NCBI RefSeq assembly: GCF_037975245.1
Contig: NC_092564.1
Coordinates: 13,976,484 to 14,040,483 of the forward strand
Source of the DNA: Apostichopus japonicus
Taxonomy: Eukaryota; Echinodermata; Holothuroidea; Aspidochirotida; Stichopodidae
Length of the DNA: 64,000 nt
Direction of reading: 5' to 3'
Both the position numbers and the translations under genes were made by a program. The notes beneath the pieces are model-generated. The model searched no databases. It was not told the DNA's origin and worked only from the letters and a program-made list of their open reading frames with translations. This document shows, piece after piece, positions 11,077-22,237 of this stretch (positions are counted from its first letter, which is position 1; each line of letters starts with the position of its first letter).

Positions 11077-13470
11077 GTAAGTATACCTTATTGATTCAGA
11101 TGATCACGAATGTCGTTACCAGCTTGTGTGTTCATCAGCTATTCATCAAAGTATGCAGGAATTTAACTGATACATTGTTAATTAAATTAACAGCTATATA
11201 ATGAACAAAGACTGGTTTATCTGATCTATCGATGCGCTATATAGACCTACACGTTCAGGCCTGTCTATGTACACTGTACGTGTACGTGGGCTTTCAGTAT
11301 ATAGCCTTTATAAGAAGACGTTAACTTAACCAATATACCTTCAATGGGACTTTGGTTGAGAGTGGAACAAGTTGTTTGTTACACAGGCTCTATTTCTTAA
11401 ATAGTAACTTCATTTGCACACTTCGGAATAGATTATCTTCTCCACAGTTTTGGTACTGAATTAACTTTATGTTAGTACCAATACTATTTACGGACAAATG
11501 TTCCTTATCGCGGTTTCCAGCAGAACAATATTATATTTCTTATCATTGGCAGAATATATAAACGGAATAACTCGTGTTTATTCCACATGAACAAGCTGCT
11601 GGGGAATTTAGTCTGGTATAAGTCAACGCGAACAATTCCAACTCTTGTAAGTAACAATATGGAGCGCATTATACTAAACATTCGACATACCGGAGATTTC
11701 GGCAATATTATGGTTTCATATATACCAAATATGTTGACAACATAGTACTCGTAATGTTATTTGTCATTGTAACATAACTAAAAACAGGATTTTCGGAACT
11801 AAATTCAGGATTTTCGGAACTAAATTCAGGATATTTGGAACTAAATACAGGATTTTCGGAACTAGTTTCAGGAATTTCGGAACTAAATACAGGAATTTCG
11901 GAACTAAATACAGGATTTTGGAACTAAATTTAGGATTTTTGGAACTAAAATCAGGATTCAAAAAAGAACCTGCGTAGATCAATGAACTGCTTATGGCAAC
12001 CCTCCGCTCCGGATAAGGAGGCTCTCCGAGTACCGAACACAAACAATGAAACGGCGCCATTTTGATTTCCCTTGCCCTGGATAACCCAAGGGATATCTTT
12101 ATTTCCAATCTAAGTTGTGTCGGATTCTATTTGTCAATGGTGGTGACCGACTGATCGTTTACTTCGCCGGTCCGTGGTAAGTATCTAGGGACAGTAAGGG
12201 GACCGAGGGGAAGGAAGGGAACAGATGAGGAAGAAAAACCGTGAGTACACTTTTTCTATACTAAATGTTCCAGATCGTCTTACTAACAGTGGACATACAT
12301 TGAGACCCCATTTGAGATTTATTTAAACCATCTATTCAACAGATACGAAACAAAGCGTAATGAATTACAAATCTCAACGTAATTATAAATAATTATTTGT
12401 AACTCCTATGTAACTACACATAGTCAAGATAAGTAATTTATTCCATTGATGAAAAACAAAGTGTACTTAAAACTCTGGCTTATTTAAACAATTTTAAGTA
12501 TCTAATTAAATCAAATGGGAAATTAAACGATACAAAAGGTGCTTAATTACTTAATTCAATTCTCATTACGAATCCCCATATTATCTCGCGGATAAGTGGA
12601 TCAACCACGATAAAAATACATCTAACATATCATTTTCCTTTAAGAGAGAACGATATTTCTCTACGTTCTCTCCAAGTTCTTCAAATTTGAAGACCACGAA
12701 AGTATCCATTATATCCTTTGCCTCGTAGCTCACTTATATCTTCATCGCTGATGGCGAAAAGAACAAAGTTGAGATTTTGCTGTACACCACTTTTCAATTT
12801 TCTTTTTACAGCAAGCGCACGATTGTAAAGATTTTTTTGTGGCAATATTTTTATGTGTAGCTGTAGGCGCTACTATGACATAGCACTTGCATTTAAAGTT
12901 CAGTAATATTTTTTTTAAAATATCTATAAGACCGTAGCTTTCAGGGAAACAGTACATAATTTTGCATTCATGAAAGTATGTCGCTTGAGTACAAGCGTTT
13001 TACCCAATTATCCACACCATGCCTCGTTAGAAAGACATCAGCTCGTTTGGTTTTACTTTTCCAACCACATACAATACCTTGGGATTCCACCACACCTTAT
13101 CTTCCATTTCCCAAAAGGTATGACTTAGATATAACTTATGCACTTGTGCAAAAAAATGCGAACGGAAGACCACAAAATGGATAATACAGCCAGTGTATTT
13201 ATATGTACGAACGCACTTTACCGAACGGCAGTTCCATACCTGCCGATGTCGATTCCATTCTCGATGAGGTATTGACGGTATCGTAAAAGAGAGACCATAC
13301 CGAGGCATTCCGGAACCGGTTACACCAGTTACAACCGAAATAAAACCGTGTCAAGTTCAATTTGCTATGTGCACTTTTCGGTGATGTCAGTATACAGTAA
13401 GTGATCTAATCATCACAACGTTGTTTTACGCTTGTCACAAGTTGTTTGTATTTATGTAAAAAAATTATGC
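11077..13470. other. Gene-poor stretch with a 21-bp minisatellite
   Basis: Apart from the minisatellite listed separately, I see no coding exon with homology. A plus-strand donor-like site (CCGTG/GTAAGTAT, near 12,177) follows a short GC-richer patch at 12,000-12,175 that could be a promoter or 5' exon, but nothing else supports this. The rest is AT-rich sequence. Confidence 0.35.
11775..11960. repeat. 21-bp minisatellite (AGGATTTTCGGAACTAAATTC type)
   Basis: About nine head-to-tail units of roughly 21 bp, with A/T substitutions between copies. Because the period is a multiple of three, the minus strand stays open and translates as a seven-residue repeat (ILNLVPK-like). That explains the 114-residue open frame there without a gene. 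Confidence 0.85.
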
Positions 13471-13477
13471 TTATTAA

Positions 13478-13945
13478 TGTAAGTATTCTAAGCCACAGAT
13501 ATTCATAGGTTAATCATCGTAAGTATTCTAAGCCACAAATGCTCAGATTTTAATATTATTCGTCAATATTCTAAGCCACAGATATTCATAGATTATTCCT
13601 ATTCATTAGTATTCTAAGCCACGGATATTCATTGTTTAATCCTATTCGTAAGTATTCTAAGCCACATATATTCATCCTATTCGTAAGTAGTCTAAGCCAC
13701 AAGTGTACTAAGCGACATATATTCATAGTTTAATCCTACTCTTAATCACATTCGTAGTTTTATCTTATTCATAAGTATTTTAAGCCACAGATATTCATAG
13801 ATAAATCCTATTCGTAAGTAATCTAAGCCGCAGATATTAATAGTTTAATCCTATTCGTATGTATTCTAAGCCACACGTGTTCATAGTTTAATCATCGTAA
13901 GTATTCAAAGCCACAGATATTCATAGTTTAATCCTATTCGTAAGT
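13478..13945 (+). repeat. 42-bp minisatellite containing GTAAGT in each unit
   Basis: About eleven degenerate units built on GTAAGTATTCTAAGCCAC followed by an AT-rich half (ATATTCATAGTTTAATCC). The array ends about 15 bases before the exon-like array starts. Most units carry a good 5' splice-site consensus on the plus strand. Confidence 0.85.
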
Positions 13946-13960
13946 TAAATCATACCTGCT

Positions 13961-16640
13961 ACGGGTGGGAGGGTGAATTATGCAATATATTTGAAATGTT
14001 TTAACAGTATTTCGTTACCTTTTTCTTTCAGAACCAGAAGGTGGGCGGAGATGAATTAAGACGAAGAACAACCATGACTCCGGAGGACGCCCAGAGAAGA
14101 TGGACGGGGTCCACGGGTGGGAGGGTGAATTATACAATAGATTTGATATGTTTTAACTGTTTTTCGTTGCCTAATTCTATCAGATTAGATAGTCAAGAGA
14201 TAGAGGAAGATGCAGGACGGCACCTGGAGATGGACGAAGAAGCGCAATGATAACTAAAGATGACGGACAGGACCCTAGATGGGTTGGGGGTTATACAGTG
14301 TGTTTGTTATGTTTTAACTGTTTTTCTTGGCCTTGTTCTTTCAGATCCGGAAGGTGGACAACCATGATTCTGGAGGCCGCACAGAGAAGACGGACGCGGG
14401 CCACGGGCGGGAGGTAGAATTATGCGATATAGTTGATATGTTAAAACTGTTTTTTAGCCTTGTTCTTTCAGATCCAGAAGGTGGACTGAGATGAAGACGG
14501 AGGACAACCATGACTCCGGAGGTCGCACAGAGAAGACGAATGGGGCGTGGGGGAGGGTGTATTATGCAATATATTTGATATGCTTCAACTGTTTTTCTTA
14601 TCCTTGTTATTTCAGATTTGATAGCTGGGAGATGGATAGAGAAGCGGAACGACAACAAAAGATGACGGACAGGACCCCTGGACGGGTGTGTAGGTTATAC
14701 ACTGTGCTTGATATGTTTTAACTGTTTTTCTTGGCCTTGTTCTTTCAGATCCGGAAGGTGGACGGAATGAATCAAGACGCACAAACATGACTCTGGAGGA
14801 TGCTCAGTGAAGACGGGCGGAGGCCAGGGTTGGGAGGATAAATAATGCAATATATATTTGATATGTGTTTAACTGTTTTTCTTAGACTTTTTCTTTCAGA
14901 TCTGGAAGGTGGGCGGAGATGAATTAAGACAAAGGACAACCATGACGCTGGAGGACTCCCCGAAAAGACAGACATATGCCACGGGTGAATTATGCAATAT
15001 GTTTTAACTGTTTTTCTTAGCCTTGTTCTTTCATATCTGGTAGGTGGACGGAGATGAATTAGGACAAAGGACAGCCATGACTCTGGAGGATGCCCACAGA
15101 AGACGGACGAGGGCCTGGCTGGGAGGGTGAATTTTGCAATATATTTTAACTGTTTTTCTTTGACTTGTTCTTTCAGATCCAGAAGGTGGACGGAGATGAA
15201 TTAAGACGAAGGATAACCGTGACTCTGGAGGATGCCCACAGAAGACGGACGAGGGCCTGACTAGGATGGTGAATTTTGCAATATATTTGATATGTTTTTT
15301 ACTGTTTTTCTTAGCCTTGTTCTTTCAGATCCAGAAGGTGGACGGTGATGATTTAAGAGAAGGACAACCATGACTCTGGAGGATGCCCACAGAAGACTGA
15401 CGAGGGCCTGACTAGGATGGTGAATTTTGCAATATATTTGATATGTTTTTTACTGTTTTTCTTAGCCTTGTTCTTTCAGATCCAGAAGGTGGACGGTGAT
15501 GATTTAAGAGAAGGACAACCATGACTCTGGAGGATGCCCACAGAAGACTGACGAGGGCCTGACTAGGATGGTGAATTTTGCAATATATTTGATGTTTTGA
15601 CTGTTTTTCTTAGCCTTGTTCTTTCAGATCCGAAAGATGACGGACACTACCCCTGGATGGGTTACGTGTTTGACATGCATTAACTGTTTTCTTAGCCTTG
15701 TTCTTTCAGATTTGATAGCCGGGAGATGGATAAAGATGCAGAACGACACCTGGAGATGGTAGAAGGTGGATGAGGAAAGGACATGGATGAAGAAGAGGAA
15801 CGACAACAAAAGATGACAGATAGGTCCCCTGGATGGGTGGGTTATACAGTGTGTTCAGGGGCGTCGGAGCCGGTACCTTCACAGCGCCAAAAAAAAAGAA
15901 AAGTAGGCCTAAGAAAACAAAATGGCAAAATATAAAGAACCAAAATGAAACATAGCCTACTTCAAAAATGTTTTCAGAAGATTAATCGGGTACAAAAACA
16001 GACAAGGGAGAACGCATCTGTGAGGTATATTTTTCAATAATTTTCAATAATGATGACGACAAGTAGGCTAAATGTGACTACTCTGGCATGGCAGGGGTCT
16101 TGTTTTCAAGCTCGGGAAGTGCCATTTCCTGCAATCTGGGAGGCATTTTTTCAAACTTTTCTCCATTACGCTACGCGCCAACCATGGTGGCGCGTAGCGT
16201 AGTTTGACCTACCAAACGTCCCCCCGAAAATTATGCTAGATAGCCACACTCTGATCTGCCGTACCTATCCCAAATAGCTTCCGACGCCCCTGGTGTTTGA
16301 TATGTTTTAACTGTTTTTCTTATCCTTTCTCTTTCAGACCGAGAAGGTGGACAACCATGACTCTGTAGGATGCCAAGAGAAGACGGACGGGGCCTGGGTG
16401 GGAGGGTGAATTATGCAATATATTTGATATGTTAACTGTTTTTCTTAGCCTTGTTCTTTCAGATTTGATAGCAGGGAGATGGATAAAGATGCAGGACAGC
16501 ACCTGGAGATGGTGAAAGCAGATGAGGACAGGAGGTGGATGAAGAAGTGGAGCGACAACAAAAGATACGGACTGAATGACAGGACCGCTGGATGGGTTGG
16601 TGGGTTATACAGTGTGCTTGATAAGTTGATATGTTTTAAC
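13961..16640 (+). repeat. Tandem array of exon-like units with mini-intron-like spacers
   Basis: Fifteen units are visible. Each has a block of roughly 33-133 bp bounded by a near-perfect acceptor (CCTTGTTCTTTCAG) and usually a donor-like GT (GTGAATTATGC). The spacers of about 60-75 bp carry TTTTAACTG, a branch-point-like motif, and a pyrimidine tract. Two block types occur: A (starting ATCCGGAAGGTGGACGG) and B (starting ATTTGATAGC.GGGAGATGG), in the order A B A A B A A A A A A, a hybrid, B A B. The first A block (14032-14124, 93 nt) is open as N-Q-K-V-G-G-D-E-L-R-R-R and the last B block (16463-16595) is open for 44 codons. Several others contain stops or frame-changing deletions, and A-to-B phases do not match at the obvious donors. 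I read it as duplicated exons, now mostly decayed, or an exonised satellite. An unrelated TIR element interrupts it at 15856-16292. Confidence 0.75.
15856..16292. mobile_element. Small hAT-like TIR element (CAGGGGCGTCGGA ends) inserted in the array
   Basis: The ends CAGGGGCGTCGGAGCC and its inverted counterpart GCTTCCGACGCCCCTG bound 437 bp. GTGTT is present directly on both sides, and the flanks rejoin into a normal array spacer. The interior contains the GCGCCAACCATGGTGGCGC hairpin module shared with other elements here. There is no transposase, so it is non-autonomous. Confidence 0.8.
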
Positions 16641-17792
16641 CATAGGCGTACGGGACCATTTCAGTTTGGGGGGGCAGAACTTTTTGTGCCCGAAAGTTCC
16701 CGTGACACTATCTAAGCGGAGCGCCACCATCGGTTGGCGCGTAGCGTACAAGAAAATTTTTGGCACACAATGCCTCTCAGATTGCCGGAAACGGCACTTC
16801 TGAGGCCTTGCAAGTTGCATCTAAACATTCTTTATTTTATAATCTCACGTTTTAGAAATTTACACTTCCCCAAAAATTTGGTTAATTAGAAGAAGAAAAA
16901 ATTGTAAAATCACTTTGAAGGGGAAAAATGGGACAGTATATTTTTTAAGCTCCTATTTAGTTACCTTATTTATTATTTTAACACAGTACTCAGCTACCTC
17001 CAGAAAAACATACATTGTACAACGACACATAGGCGGGATAATGTCGCTGTGTCGGGTGAGACTGCAATTTGTCTCACAAAAAAGTATAAAATATAACAAA
17101 GAATACGATAAACCTGTACTTCTAGGCTTGTAGGCACTCCCCCCCCCCCCCTCCCCACCATCTATGAAAAAGAAAATGTTTCTTATAAACACTCATGTTG
17201 GGGATGTCCAGGTCAAGGGCGACGGAAGCACTTTTAATCTGGGGGGGGGGGCACCGACATCAAAGGGCACTTTGCAGGATTTGCAAAGTTGTATGCACGA
17301 CTATCTGAGCGGAGCGCCACCATCGGTTGGCGCGGAGCGTACTAGAAAATTTTTGGTTTTACAAACCCCTCAGATGGCCGGAAACGGCCCTTCCCGAGTG
17401 TTAATTCTGGTTCCCTGGCCTCTTGCTAACTTGAGGCACCTCAATTTTTATGTAGAAAAAAGGCACAGTTTTAACCTGCCCCTGTGCCCCCCCCGGTTCC
17501 GCCGCCCTTGGTCCAGGTATACAATTGACTAGTTAGAAAAAAAATTGATCGTGCAAAATGCGTGGTAGCCCAGATGACCTGCGCTTACGGTGGTGTTAAA
17601 CGGAAATATTCGGCATCATGATGCTAAATAAAGAAAATCATGGAATTGTCGGGCAAAAATTTGAAAAAGATTCAGGCAAGCTACTGCATATTTATATATG
17701 TAGATAGATATATATATATATATTTCCAGAGGACAAGAAATTCGGGCAAAAGTCCTGAAAAATTCGGGCAGCCTAAGAGGAGAAAAAATATA

Positions 17793-17840
<48 letters not shown>

Positions 17841-17953
17841 TTTTCTCCTCTTAGGCTGCCCGAATTTTTCAAGCCTTTTGCCCGAATTTCTAGTCCTCTG
17901 GAAATTTGGGGGGGCAGTCTGCCCCCCCTGCCCCCCCGTCTCGTACGCCTATG
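16641..17953. mobile_element. 1.3-kb hAT-like TIR element with perfect 8-bp target duplication
   Basis: It begins CATAGGCGTACG and ends CGTACGCCTATG. The 8-bp sequence GTTTTAAC flanks both ends (16633-16640 and 17954-17961) and is part of the normal array spacer, so the insertion interrupts a spacer. The interior has two copies of the GCGCCACCATCGGTTGGCGC module (near 16,710 and 17,302), a poly-C/poly-G pair and a long TA-looped palindrome. No transposase is visible. An 8-bp duplication is typical of hAT elements. Confidence 0.88.
17722..17906. repeat. Long inverted repeat with (TA)n centre
   Basis: Arms of about 70 bp (17722-17790 and 17836-17906) are near-perfect reverse complements, both containing AAATTCGGGCA and GCAGCCTAAGAGGAGAAAAA or their complements. 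The centre is an alternating TA tract. It lies inside the 16641-17953 element and could extrude a cruciform. Confidence 0.85.
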
Positions 17954-17988
17954 GTTTTAACTGTTTTCTAACCTTGTTCTGCTTTCAG

Positions 17989-19102
17989 ATCCGGAAGGAC
18001 AACTCCCTGCTGAGAGCAAGGATGACACGAATAGCGACGCAGCATTTTCGGTTTACGAGTGTAAACTTCCGTCAACTGAAAATTTGTTTCAGGTGCTAAG
18101 GTGAAAGTTGCTGGTGGACTGCAAACAAAAAACGCTTGAGGAGTGGATTTACTCCTCTTGCAAAGGTACGAGTATAAACAAGACATTAATTAAGTGCTTG
18201 TAACTGCAATTGATAAGATCCAGCATGAATAATTCCCCTTTAATTGGCATAGGTTTCCTTACTTCATTCATCGTTCTAGGCCTGTTCGGCGTGGGCTAAT
18301 GTTACTCCACTTGTGCCTAAATTTAGCGAAATGCGAATCTAGGCTATGCATTGTTATGGACTTGCCTACTTTTCTTCATGTGCGTGCGTGGGACTTTTAT
18401 TCACTGAGGCCTAGACCCAATGTCAGTTACCCTAGAATTGGAAATATGGTCTTTGGACAGGACTACTGCTGGGGCCATCTATAAATATGTGGAAAAAACC
18501 AGGAAAATACAGGTTAAAAGTTATAATTGTGTAGCATGGTGGGCTTGTTAAAGTAACTCTGATTTGCTGCAAATAGTTTAGGTTGCCTGCTCTATCCTTC
18601 CTACATTAAACTTTAGTACTACTTGAAGATACAACAATAACGAAGATGCGTCAATTATAAAACCTTTACTTTAAAAGATATGCCCCTTATTGAAGTTGTT
18701 AATATGAGTTATGACAGTGCAATCCAATCCATGTTCCACACAGTTTCAGGACCACCTAGAGCTAAGGCAGTAAGGGTGGTGGTCTCACTGTGTTGTTATC
18801 TTTACCTTCGCATTACAAGATGTGATGGAACGATCCCAAAATAACACAATACTTATATCACCTCCAAGTCATAAACCCTTTTTTTTTAATTGGTTGTTAA
18901 AAAATATCTATGAATCTGCTCCACATCAGGGTTAATGACAGTTAAGCCTAAGGTGCGTAATTTTCGGTATGCTACATTCAGTTGGAAATGGACTCTTTAA
19001 AAACCTATGTTCTTGTAGAAACCTCTTCTCAAACATCAGAGAGGACTGGAATGCAGAGTGGACCCTCACCAGAAGCCAAATCTGGCACTACCACCAACTT
19101 AA
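17989..19102 (+). other. Exon-like blocks downstream of the array (unrecognised)
   Basis: Block 17989-18092 starts like the A unit (ATCCGGAAGGA after a TGCTTTCAG acceptor), then diverges to unique sequence. It is open in two frames and ends at CAG/GTGCTA. Block 19019-19102 has an acceptor TTCTTGTAG and a strong donor AA/GTAAGT. In phase 0 from the array the two join in frame, but a following candidate at 19914 then meets a stop within about ten codons. In the other frame the second block ends in a stop. No homology is recognised; it could be the 3' part of the array gene, or a relic. Confidence 0.3.
18536..18672 (+). mobile_element. Truncated relative of the TCATAATTGACGCAC TIR family
   Basis: AGCATGGTGGGCTTGT at one side and GATGCGTCAATTATAAAACC at the other match the flank and terminus seen at 44,614-44,645 and 8,440-8,465. 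Most of the interior is missing. Confidence 0.5.
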
Positions 19103-19913
19103 GTAAGTTTTAATTTATTTGTTGAACTTTCCAAACTTTAATTGTTGGTGGAGTTCAGGAGCAAGAAGTTAACTTTAAGAATGATTTGAAGGAATGTTTA
19201 CATTCTTTGGTGCATGTGTGTGTGGAGAGGTAACAAGGTAGCTTTTCGTCACTCACCTTCTAATCTAAAAATCTGGGGGTGGAATAAAACTTTCTTTGAA
19301 GAATATTTGTTTTACGTCATTTTGATTATGATATGTTAAGATATTATTCGAAGCAATATCCATACTGTAGGTCACAATGTCTGACACAGAATACATTGCG
19401 ATGTAATTTATTTGATTCTACTATAAAATTAGTAGCTCCATTTAAGTGAACCACTGTTTGCGACAGCTGTTGCTATCTCACAAAGTGCACTAGGTTGTGG
19501 AATCATAGGGAGGGTATCTCATAGCACCTCCTATATTATTTATCAAGTTTATATTTATTAAATGTATTGTTGTTCTCAACAACTTTGCAATCAGGAAGCA
19601 TATGAGTAAAGAAATATCAACAAACTTCTGCAAAGTCACAAATTGCACTAAGCATTTGAATGAAAGGGGGGGGGGGTTGTTTCTTATATCACCCCACCCA
19701 TAATTAAAGTTCTGCTTGGAACCAAAGGCTAACAAATGCATACTATTGAATTTAATAGTTGAATATGAATTTTCTTTCATAGTTGAAAAAATGCTTCAGA
19801 TGTTTTATTTTTTTATATATTTTTTTAAAGGGATGGATTTATACCTGGTGTCTGTACTATTTGTAAAAAAATAGCCTTTTTCTTAAAAACTGTCATATCT
19901 CTTCCATTTATAG

Positions 19914-20900
19914 GAATGCAGTATCCCAAAAAGAGGTTTAGGAAGGCTGATGCTTCAGCCTGTGCTTGCCATAGAGTTTTTGGAAGATGCCATCAACAAC
20001 ATATTTGAAGATAACATCTTCAAACTGAAGACCACACTCACATCAATTGTCATTCAGTAATCAAGAATAGTGAAACTTAATATTAAAGATGGAAAATGTT
20101 TGCAAGTTTGCTGCAGACGCTGTAGAACAATTGTGGTGGATCATAAAAAAAAAAAATAACTGGGACCACATTTTCAGATAAAGTGAATGGTGAAATGTGG
20201 CATTAATTCCACAAGTATAGGTCAATGGACAAAATATTAAGAAGATTGGCAGAAACTCCTAAATGAGGTGAGGTCGATATTTGAAGGGGAAGCAAAAGAA
20301 GACAAATTTCCTTTACAGCTTGCCCTGGAAAGATGTTTTCCTACTGTACCTATTAGCAACCCTGCTGGAAAGTGACATGCCAGCAACAACCTTAGAGGTG
20401 TCCCGTGAGGCAATGACTCAGACAGAGGAACAGGCATTGTGGTACTGTACCATATAAATTTAATAAAAAGTAAATTCAAATCAATGAAGTTCCTGCTCAA
20501 TGTGTAAAAATGTTATCTTCGTGGTCTCAGGATGAAAGCCCAGCTGCAGACTCATTTCTGGATAATTCAAATAAGTGAATTAAAATACAGACTATGAGGT
20601 GGCTTATTTCGAGTCAATGACAGTGTATTTATTGTTCAAACTCATGGAAGATATTGTAAGGACAACCTTTCAAACTAAAAATATTGTGTGCTTACACGAT
20701 GTAAACCTGCAAAGTTTATTAATGAAAAAATGGAAGGTAATCGGCAACTGGTGTCTATGTGGAATACTGATTGTGAAGTTCTTCCTCAGGAAGCTAGTTC
20801 TAAACTTTGTTCTGAGGTCATGAAATGTTATGCAAACAGACAAAATATCAAAAATATCTGACAGAGGACTTAGAAAAGATAAGGGAAGTAGAAAACCATT
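19914..20900 (+). pseudogene. Decayed coding-like stretch of unknown origin
   Basis: After a TTTATAG acceptor at 19911-19913, one frame stays open to a stop near 20,060 (including LAIEFLEDAINNIFEDNIF). Further fragments occur in shifting frames around 20,285-20,370 and 20,690-20,850, separated by stops. The pattern looks like an old protein-coding sequence or transposon relic with frameshifts, but I do not recognise the family. Random open frames in AT-rich DNA are the alternative. Confidence 0.25.
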
Positions 20901-21227
20901 GTTTTAATTGAAATGAATAGTCCTAAAGCATGAATGGGGGCGGGGGGGGGGGGGGAAGGCTTAACATTTTACAGTACATCAAGTTGTATGCCATTTGTAA
21001 TAGATAATTTGTCATGCTGAAACTTACACTACCAACTTAAGTTTTGTGAAACCACTATTGATAATTTAGCACTCAATTTTGAAAGGTATACCCCTTTTAG
21101 ATTTTTAGTAGGTGGATTCAAATGTCAAGGTCTGATACAAAGGGAAGAGGGGGGGGAGGCAGGATCCTCGGTTAACAAATCTAGGGACCGTGATAACTTA
21201 CCGATATGTTTATCTCATTACATATCT

Positions 21228-21363
21228 TGTTTATTCATTCCTTCATTCATTCAATTTGTTAATTCATTCCTTCATTCATTCATTCATTCATTCATCTTGT
21301 TTATTCATTCCTTCATTCATTCATTCATTCATTAATTCCTTCATTCATTCCTTCATTCCATCA
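21228..21363. repeat. (ATTC)n microsatellite
   Basis: Degenerate tandem CATTCATTCATTCCTT runs over about 135 bp. It ends immediately at a hAT-derived element. Confidence 0.9.
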
Positions 21364-22237
21364 GATCTGTCAATCTGTTTGACCCCAAAATAGGGAGAAT
21401 AACATTTTTCAGGGCCAAAAATCCTAGAGTATAAGGGGAAAATAGGGAGGTTGGTAACTTTCAACTGAAATTATATAAAATTATATAAATACTCCTAAAT
21501 AAATAGTCTACAGTACCGCTCATGTATAACTGGACATGTGTACGCGCACAGGATTGTATAAAGACGTATAAACAAGTACAATTGCGTATAAAATCATTGA
21601 CAAACAAATTGCCGCGTAGACACCTTGTATAATCCCTGTACGAGTTTATACGCAGGTTATGCTATTGTGCTCAAAGTCTCCGAAAGAATCAGTGAGATGT
21701 TTGAAACAGCTGTTTCTTAAATCGTAGTTTAAGACGTGATATTCACCTAGCATCGAAGAGGACGCTGGTTAAGTGTGTGCCAGCATAGAACTTAACTGTT
21801 TTTTGTTGTATACAAGTAGCCTACATGCGAACTGCACACATTCGGATCGCCGCATATACAAACAAGTGACAACTTGTGTTTATTAAACTTGTGCACCATG
21901 GCATATGCACAGTGTACAACGTACTACTGTACTGTATACTCAGGACTCGACCAAGGCCAACTTACAATAACAACATTGGGTGAAGTCTGAGAACTGAAAA
22001 AGCAGCCTGATATTGGAGTCCCAAAAGCACTGTGTCAGTCGCAACGTGTTTGTAAACAATCAATTTTTAGATTAAACTTTTTACGCGATAGGCATACTGT
22101 AGGACTAACTGTTGACTATTTTCAGAAATTTCGCAAGTGATGAAACATTAAAAAGCCGGGGGAATAGAATATGAAACCGGGAGATTCCGGTAAAAACCAG
22201 GAGTCTCCCGGTAAAACCGAGAGAGTTGACAGGTCTG
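21362..22237. mobile_element. hAT-derived TIR element, copy 1 (rearranged)
   Basis: The left end CAGATCTGTCAATCTGTTTGACC and right end GAGAGTTGACAGGTCTG are inverted-repeat ends shared with copies at 24038 and 62900. Outer segments (CCCCAAAATAGGGAGAATAA on the left; the ATATGAAACCGGGAG and CTCCCGGTAAAACCG region on the right) match the other copies. The centre, where the others carry a transposase remnant, is replaced by unrelated sequence starting CAGTACCGCTCATG at 21,511. Confidence 0.8.

Noticed and set aside
11764-12108. 114-residue minus-strand frame with heptapeptide repeats
   Set aside because: Produced by a 21-bp minisatellite whose period keeps the frame open.
13961-16640. CRISPR-like regular repeat/spacer array
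   Set aside because: Both blocks and spacers are repeated, the units are long and degenerate, and the genome is eukaryotic.
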